The position numbers were made by a program, and so were the translations under genes. DNA of 64,000 nucleotides from Macrocybe gigantea (taxonomy: Eukaryota; Basidiomycota; Agaricomycetes; Agaricales; Callistosporiaceae), in NCBI GenBank assembly GCA_011319805.1, contig SJRY01000234.1:992001-1056000 (forward strand). The letters run 5' to 3'. Below the pieces are notes generated by a model, which did no database searches, was not told the DNA's origin, and saw nothing but the letters and a program-made list of their open reading frames with translations. This document shows, in pieces, positions 58,091 through 64,000 of the stretch (position 1 is the first letter of the stretch; each line of letters starts with the position of its first letter).

Positions 58091-61000
58091 ATGGACGAGC
58101 TCCTACATCATTGCCTCCGAGAACTGTCCTTTGATGGCGATTTTGGTGAGTGCTCCTATCATGTGATGGCGATATCTGCATGTTCGCGAGTTCGAACCCC
58201 AGACCACTCATGCCATCCTTTTTGCAGGCTGTAACATTGGCCGTCTGAGGGATTTCGTTGTGGAGTTTTACGCGCATGCCAGTGCGCATCAAAATGTCGA
58301 TGACGCTTTCTGTGCTTTTGTATGGTCGCTGGTTGTTCAGCAACCCACCGTTCGTGTGGGGACAAAACCGACGGAGGTCACGTCAGAGGTGTGGGTCGCA
58401 CCTCAAGTCAGTGCGAAGCGGAAAGCCAAAGCTCGCGGAGAGGAGCATATTGAGACGACACCCGCTCATCTCAACGTAGTTCCTGACGCAAAGGAACGGT
58501 CACTGGAGGACCTGGAAAAGGAGTATGGCGACAAGTTGAGGGTCGCCGTTGACCCAGATGCCATTTATGAGGCAATCACCGGTTCACATATCCGGGTGCG
58601 TAGCGAAAATTTTGAGAACTGTGTGTGACCAACTGACCACGTCGTTAGTTTGCTAAACTCAGCCCTATGGTCTACACCGCATTGCAGATCATCACGAGAG
58701 GGCGCGAAAATGGGGTATCAGTAGTCCAGCTTGGCCAGGAATCCGGATACGATCAAAAGACGTGTTTTTATCTCGTCAGGCAACTGACCGAGTTAGATCT
58801 CGTGTATGTATATGTCTCGAACCGCGCAATTTTTCAGACACCGTTTCTTACTTGCTGGGCACTCGTTTAGCGTCAAGGTCAGGCGAGGAGGCGTCGGGAC
58901 CAATTTCTGCATTCACAAATACTTCTTTGAACGCAGTTCGTCCTGGCAGGCCATTCGTGAGGAAGAAAACCGTGCCGAAGATACGGAACACAGGACCCCT
59001 GCGCCAAAGGAACAAAGTTATCAAGAAGATCAAGAACTTGTGCCTGAAGGACCACCGTTGGATTTCACGCCGATCGATGCCCGTCATCTTTCAAGTTTGC
59101 CGCTTATTCGCTCAAGGGTGGTAAAGCTGCTCAAGGCATCCAGAAATCATATGCATCCGTCGAACAACTTGCTCATTACACTAGTGAGCTCCTTTTCAGA
59201 CTTTTCTTCGACGCCACCTTTATGTTTGATATCGCGTGTAGGGGTTTTCAAATCCGACTAAAACCGATCGCAGGTTTTTCCAAAGTCGCGTTCGCGAGTT
59301 GATCCAACAAGGCGTCATTGAAAAAGTCATCGTTCCGAGTAACAGAAAAAAGTCGGTCAATGCGTCCGTGAAATGCTTCCGCCTTGTCTCGAAAGAAACA
59401 CCAACCGCTCAGGAGGATGGCGAAGTCGTCGTTCAGCCTCAAGATGCCGAAGATGATAAAGAAGAATTGGTAATCGGTACGAGGGTTTTAATATCAATTT
59501 CTCGACACTGCGACTGAACCTGTAGTAGAGATGCCTGGAGTTAAGGCCAATCTGACAATTCACAAGCAAATCATTGATCTTTTAGAAGAAGCAGGAGAGC
59601 GAGGGATGACTTTGAATGTATGAATGTCTTGAAGACCTTTCCTGGTCCATCGATTGCTTAAGTTATTCCTTTAGGAAATCTCTTCCGCGCTCTGCCAATT
59701 TGACAAAAGAACCATTGAGTTGCTGCTAACCCGAGCAGAGAAATATTCTCCGCCGCCCCATCTGAGCGACCTAGGAATTGCAGGTTTGATGGAAACGAGC
59801 GGGAGGGAACGTCGACACCGCTACTTCACAGTGGCCGCGTATCGGAAAATGGTCGAAAAAGAAAATCTCGAAGATTCGGCCTATGCTGATGCGAACTTTT
59901 CTCGAGTCGGAGATTTCCAATCGATCGAACCGACTGCATTTTTCCAAGACTCCACTGCTCTTTTCAGATATCAGGATTCGTTCAAAGATATTGAAGACGC
60001 CAAAAGCGGAAAGCTGGCCAAGAAAGGTCGCGCCCGTTCAATCGCGGAAGAAGACGCAGCTACACCTCGCTCTAGCAAAAAACGGAAGCGGGAAGAAGGT
60101 GCTAAAGGTCATGCTTCGAAAAGGCGACGGACAGAGACCAAAGACAAGGACAGAACTATCCAACAGGGAGATAGCCCTGGTGCGTCGAGGGTCGTAAATG
60201 ACCGATTTGAGTGTTGACCTGTAGCTCTAGCTGGATCCCTGAAACCATCAAAGAAACGCGGGAGGCCCCCAAAAGCACCCACGCATGAAGGCGCAGGTAC
60301 AGAAGCCCAGCTACCTAAAAAGCGTGGCCGCCCTCGCAAGTCTGAACCAGAACAGCCGTTGACCAGTAAGAGGCGGAAGAAAGGACCCCCTTCTGAAAAG
60401 GCGCCCGAATTGAGAGGACCCGGGGAACAGCCCGGCGAAGGAGTCGAAGAAGATACTGTGTCCCGCTCCGTGGGTGTCGCGTCTCCGTTGGCGGCGAGTG
60501 GTCCCGAAGCATCTCGAGACCTTGGGCAGGGTAGTTCTGCGATGCATATGGTAGAAGCCGAACCGCTAGTTGCTGTGGAACCTGTATCGCATACCAGATC
60601 ATTCACCACTTCGGAAGTTCCCCTAACAGCCCAGCACCCTGCTTCCTCAGCTCGCAGCACTCGGGATCGGGAAATGATGATCGATCCAGCCCTGTTGGCA
60701 GAGGGTTCCGAGCGAGTACAACTTGATCAAGATACGCAAGTGAGTGAAATCAGGGCTCTTTGGTGCATGATTACTGAGGCATGGGTTAGACTATTTCGGA
60801 AGGCATCCTGTCGCAAAGCATGAGTGCGGAGCCGGGCGTTGTGCAATCACCTTTACTCGAAAAGGCGGATGCAGAAGAGTCTGGCAAATTCATTCGTACA
60901 GGCAGAGTCAACGTGTCTCACCTCCGCCGAGAGAATGAACTGTATCGCGTCATTGAGAAGATGGGTGGAATAGCAAATATTCAAACAAAAGAATTCTTTG

Positions 61001-64000
61001 ATGAACATATGGCTCTGTTGGAATCTCTTGCCAAGGCTGGGGAAGCAACTAGCGCACCCATTGGTACCAGAACCGATAAACGTACCGCTTCGATGACTTT
61101 CGACACGCTTGAAAGGCGTGGCAAGATCAAGCAGCTCAAAACGCTAATCATGACGCACACTGGGGTGCAGCGCCCCGCGACCATAGTTTATATCCCGACG
61201 ATCACTGAAGGACAATTGAAGGAATTTCTTTCAGATTTGGCTCAAGGTTTCCGCATCCCAGCCTCCCAACCCGAGAACGTGGTCAAGATAGACGAGAGAG
61301 TAGAGTATGGCGCTGACCAAACGAAGCTCTCTCGAGCTGCACTGCCGCTGCAATTGCTGCAGATGGAACATCCGAGCGCAGATCCCAAAGAGCGATGGAG
61401 CAAAAATGTCGACCGCGCCAACCAATTATTTTCCTATGAAGACAATATCATCCGAGAAGTCTTGTTGACAGAGCGCACCACTCTTGGGCAAATGTACGGC
61501 TTCATCGTTGGAAAAGCCCTACGAGCTCGCGAATTGCATCTGTTCGCACTCGATGCGTTGGCTAAAGGTGATTCTTCACCTCACATTGTTGATCGCGAAC
61601 ACAAGATCGTGCACTTGTCCTACTTCTGCTACGATGTTCCGGTGGCGTTCTACCTCTCTATCGTGTCTGCGCTGTCTCATGACGAAGGGCTTTCTTCTTT
61701 CCTTTCTGCGGAAGAGGGAAGGAAGACGCTCGTTCGAGACTTACCCTCCAACCTGCATTTCCTGCTACAAATTGGAAGATCGCGAGCTCGTTCCCGCTTT
61801 CTTGACATTTTGGAAATGCTCAGAGCCCTGAAATTAGTGACGCCATTGCAACCATCCACGTCGGACGCGCCCTACATTACTCGTCCTTTCACCTCCGACA
61901 AGCACCCGATTACCTTCGATATTGCAACAGGTGATGGTTGGTCAATCAGCACGCCGATGGCCGCTCCACTATACTGGCGCTTCAATGACACGGCTCCGCT
62001 GTACATTTTGGGACTTTCCGAAGAGGCGCCTCCATTTTGGAAAGACGTTTCGGTAACATGTCGCTCTGACGCCGAAGTTTACTGGGACCTATTAGAGGAT
62101 GCGTGTGACCCGAACAATCACATAGTACCCTCTAGTTCCACAAGTTCCACGGGCCCTCCTAGTTCTAATGTCGCGGTCGCCCGGTCGCTTCGACGTTCCG
62201 TCTCATGGAAACCAGAGTACATTTTTACATGGCATCAAACACAATATCTGAGGCAATTCATCCAGACTGCTACGGCGAAAACTCCTTTGCAGGATGATGA
62301 CAATGTTGACACTCAATTAACGAAGATTTCCTGGGTGGTCAGTGCTCCCTTGCCCGCAGTGGTATCCTTTTATCAGTCTGCACGCGAGAAGCTGCTGAAG
62401 GCGATGGGAAAGGTACCAAAAAAGGCAGAGCAAAAGACGGAGAAAGCTGGAAAACGCGCGGCAGCCGCCAAAGCCTCTTTAATGAGGAAAGCTGCTGATG
62501 CTAGGAATCAACGCGAGACAGAGTGGCAGAACATGGTGCAACGCCTGCATCCTGAGGCTCTCGATGATAATATGACATATAGGATACGCCAGGTTCGCGA
62601 TAGATTCATGCAAGCAGGCTCTTTGCGAGACATTAAAAAATGGGAGCGCGAATTTTTGGAGGCTATCCGAGAGGCCGATATTGCTTCGAGGCAGGTCCTC
62701 AGGGTTGCCGGCAAAAGGAGGGCGTTTGCGGCACGAACTCTTCCTGTACCCTTACCTGCACCTCCTCCGGTTGTTTCAAATCCTCCGGAGAAATCTGTGC
62801 AATCATTGATAGCGCTTCAAGGTCCGCCCTTGGAAATTGCACATGAGCCAAAGCGCAAGCGGAAAAAGAAAGGTCAGTTTCCCCAAGAAAGCTTTGAAAG
62901 TTGATTAGCTGACCTGAAATAGAAGAGCTGACAGAAGTCGAGAAAAGTGCACCCAAGGCCCAGCGACGGCACCGGTTCCAATGGAACCGCGATTTTGATG
63001 AGCTAGCTCGCGATGCTTCTGCTATTATAAGGGCCCGGTGTCGGAACCTACCGAGATTGGATTGGGGGGCATTCGAACAGGTTTTTCCTTCCGTTCCGAG
63101 GAACACTGTGCGGCAGCGATTGGCGCATATCAAGGAAGTCCCTGGCAATGAGGCGTATCTAAACCGTCTTGAAGATCGTTGGTACGAGTTGTGGTTGAAG
63201 CATAGGGGCACAGATCTGTTGCCGGACGACGACCCCTTCAGTGCAGGCAACTTCGACCTGATCGAGCACGTCGAATTTCTTCGACAACACGTTGACAAAA
63301 ACGCACTGTAAGCCGCCGATCTCAGAAACTGTCTGCCCATTCATTTTAAGCGCGTTGGCTTCAGGCGTGTAGGATTCATCCAAGAAAGAGACGAGTCGTT
63401 CACAGTCCTCCCTGCTTCGATAGAAGATATTCTGGAACAGTTTGATATTGTCGAAAGTTTGCCTAATGCGCCAACCTGGGATTTTATGTGGAATGCAATT
63501 GTGGAGGAAGGAAGGGAGAAGAAGCTTTTGCATCGAGCATTCATGAAAGGTTCCGACGACCTAATTATTCCACATGAAATTTCCTGCGAAGAAGACCTTC
63601 TGGCGGAATCGGCTATGAAGGTGGGTCGATTTCATCGTATTTGGACGATATCGACATCTCATCCGTGCTCAAAGATGACTTTGGGAAGTCCAAATGAGCG
63701 CTATGATCCCAAAAAGGCATCTACATTGCTGCATGCAGTCGGAGAAAGTCACGTAACTCAGGCGACCAAAAATCTCCTGAATCGTGGCGTCCTGTCCAAG
63801 ATCGTCCGGGATCCAACAAAACAGAGGCCTGGAAGGCAGCTCAAGATCTCGGAGATGTATTCCCATATTTGCTTTGTCTGGCAGGTATCCTGATGATCTC
63901 GTCTCTCTAGGAACCAAAATGCTATGGGAGGGACAATGCCGAAGGATACATTCCAAGATGCAGCGCAACTCGAAGATCTTTCCTTCCAACATAACGCCTG
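58091..64000 (+). CDS. TFC3: TFIIIC B-block-binding subunit Tfc3-like (runs off window)
   Basis: The start ATG is at 58091 (MDELLHHCLRELSFDGDFG). The N-terminal winged-helix region includes FAKLSPMVYTALQIITRGRE and GVSVVQLGQESGYDQKTCFY, the B-block-binding fold of TFIIIC. A second repeat lies near 59550-59800. Two AT-hooks, KKRGRPPK and KKRGRPRK, are encoded at about 60250-60340, followed by SKRRKKGPP. The large exon 60820-62904 carries HLRRENELYRVIEKMGGIAN and ends with basic PKRKRKKKG. Further winged-helix-like pieces (VFPSVPRNTVRQRLAHIKEV) continue to the window end without a stop. It recognises the B box of tRNA genes for RNA polymerase III. The 3' end is outside. Confidence 0.82.

Noticed and set aside
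58165..58240. Possible tRNA gene, from a GTTCGAACCC-like T-arm
   Set aside because: No cloverleaf, anticodon arm or matching acceptor stem can be drawn on either strand; the stretch is the first intron of TFC3.

Overview
The window is nuclear DNA of a filamentous basidiomycete, most likely a mushroom-forming Agaricomycete. Genes are dense and lie on both strands. Most are cut by many short introns of roughly 45 to 80 nt with GT-AG ends and short exons. The proteins are fungal housekeeping families, and one large non-LTR retrotransposon and one TIR element sit in the middle. All gene models here are hand-spliced from sequence, so exon borders are inferences unless stated.

Layout. 1-5465 (+) is the 3' part of a tricalbin (SMP plus serial C2 domains). 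It is followed by the eRF1 methyltransferase MTQ2 (-) and, divergently, a small two-C2 protein that looks like a tricalbin fragment. 7.9-15.5 kb holds a head-to-head mitotic pair, kinesin-6 (-) and the kinetochore scaffold SPC7/KNL1 (+), with a MluI box between them. 15.6-17.7 kb is an unrecognised Ser-rich coiled-coil protein (-), then ALG10 (-). 19.7-27.1 kb is a LINE (-) carrying a gag-like region, EEP endonuclease, reverse transcriptase and RNase H, interrupted by one in-frame UGA. 27.16-28.20 kb is a 1.04 kb TIR element inserted in a GTGGTT microsatellite. 28.3-29.7 kb is a TauD-type dioxygenase (-) and 30.6-33.4 kb an OPT transporter (+). 33.8-36.8 kb holds the divergent pair PRP19 (-) and SGT2 (+). 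37.2-39.3 kb is a transcription factor joining three MYB repeats to C2H2 fingers (-), divergent from PRP17/CDC40 (+). A tiny two-exon secreted peptide precursor with Kex2 sites (42.5-42.8 kb) precedes MCM3 (+). Then come an RNF14/ITT1-type RBR ligase (-), RINT1/TIP20 (-), beta-carbonic anhydrase (+), a HAD nucleotidase-like protein (+), a peroxisomal ABCD half transporter (+), a PRELI/UPS protein (+) and the TFIIIC B-block subunit TFC3 (+), which runs off the window.

No operon logic is expected in this genome, but divergent pairs are frequent: MTQ2/C2, kinesin-6/SPC7, PRP19/SGT2 and MYB-C2H2/PRP17. MluI (ACGCGT) boxes occur just upstream of both the kinesin-6/SPC7 pair and MCM3, consistent with G1/S-type cell-cycle control.

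The most interesting items are the MYB3R-C2H2 fusion factor, the KEP-like peptide precursor missed by length-limited gene finding, the LINE with an in-frame UGA and an AMDD reverse-transcriptase box, and a recurring pattern of apparent one-base frameshifts in otherwise conserved genes. The frameshifts may reflect assembly errors or real decay.
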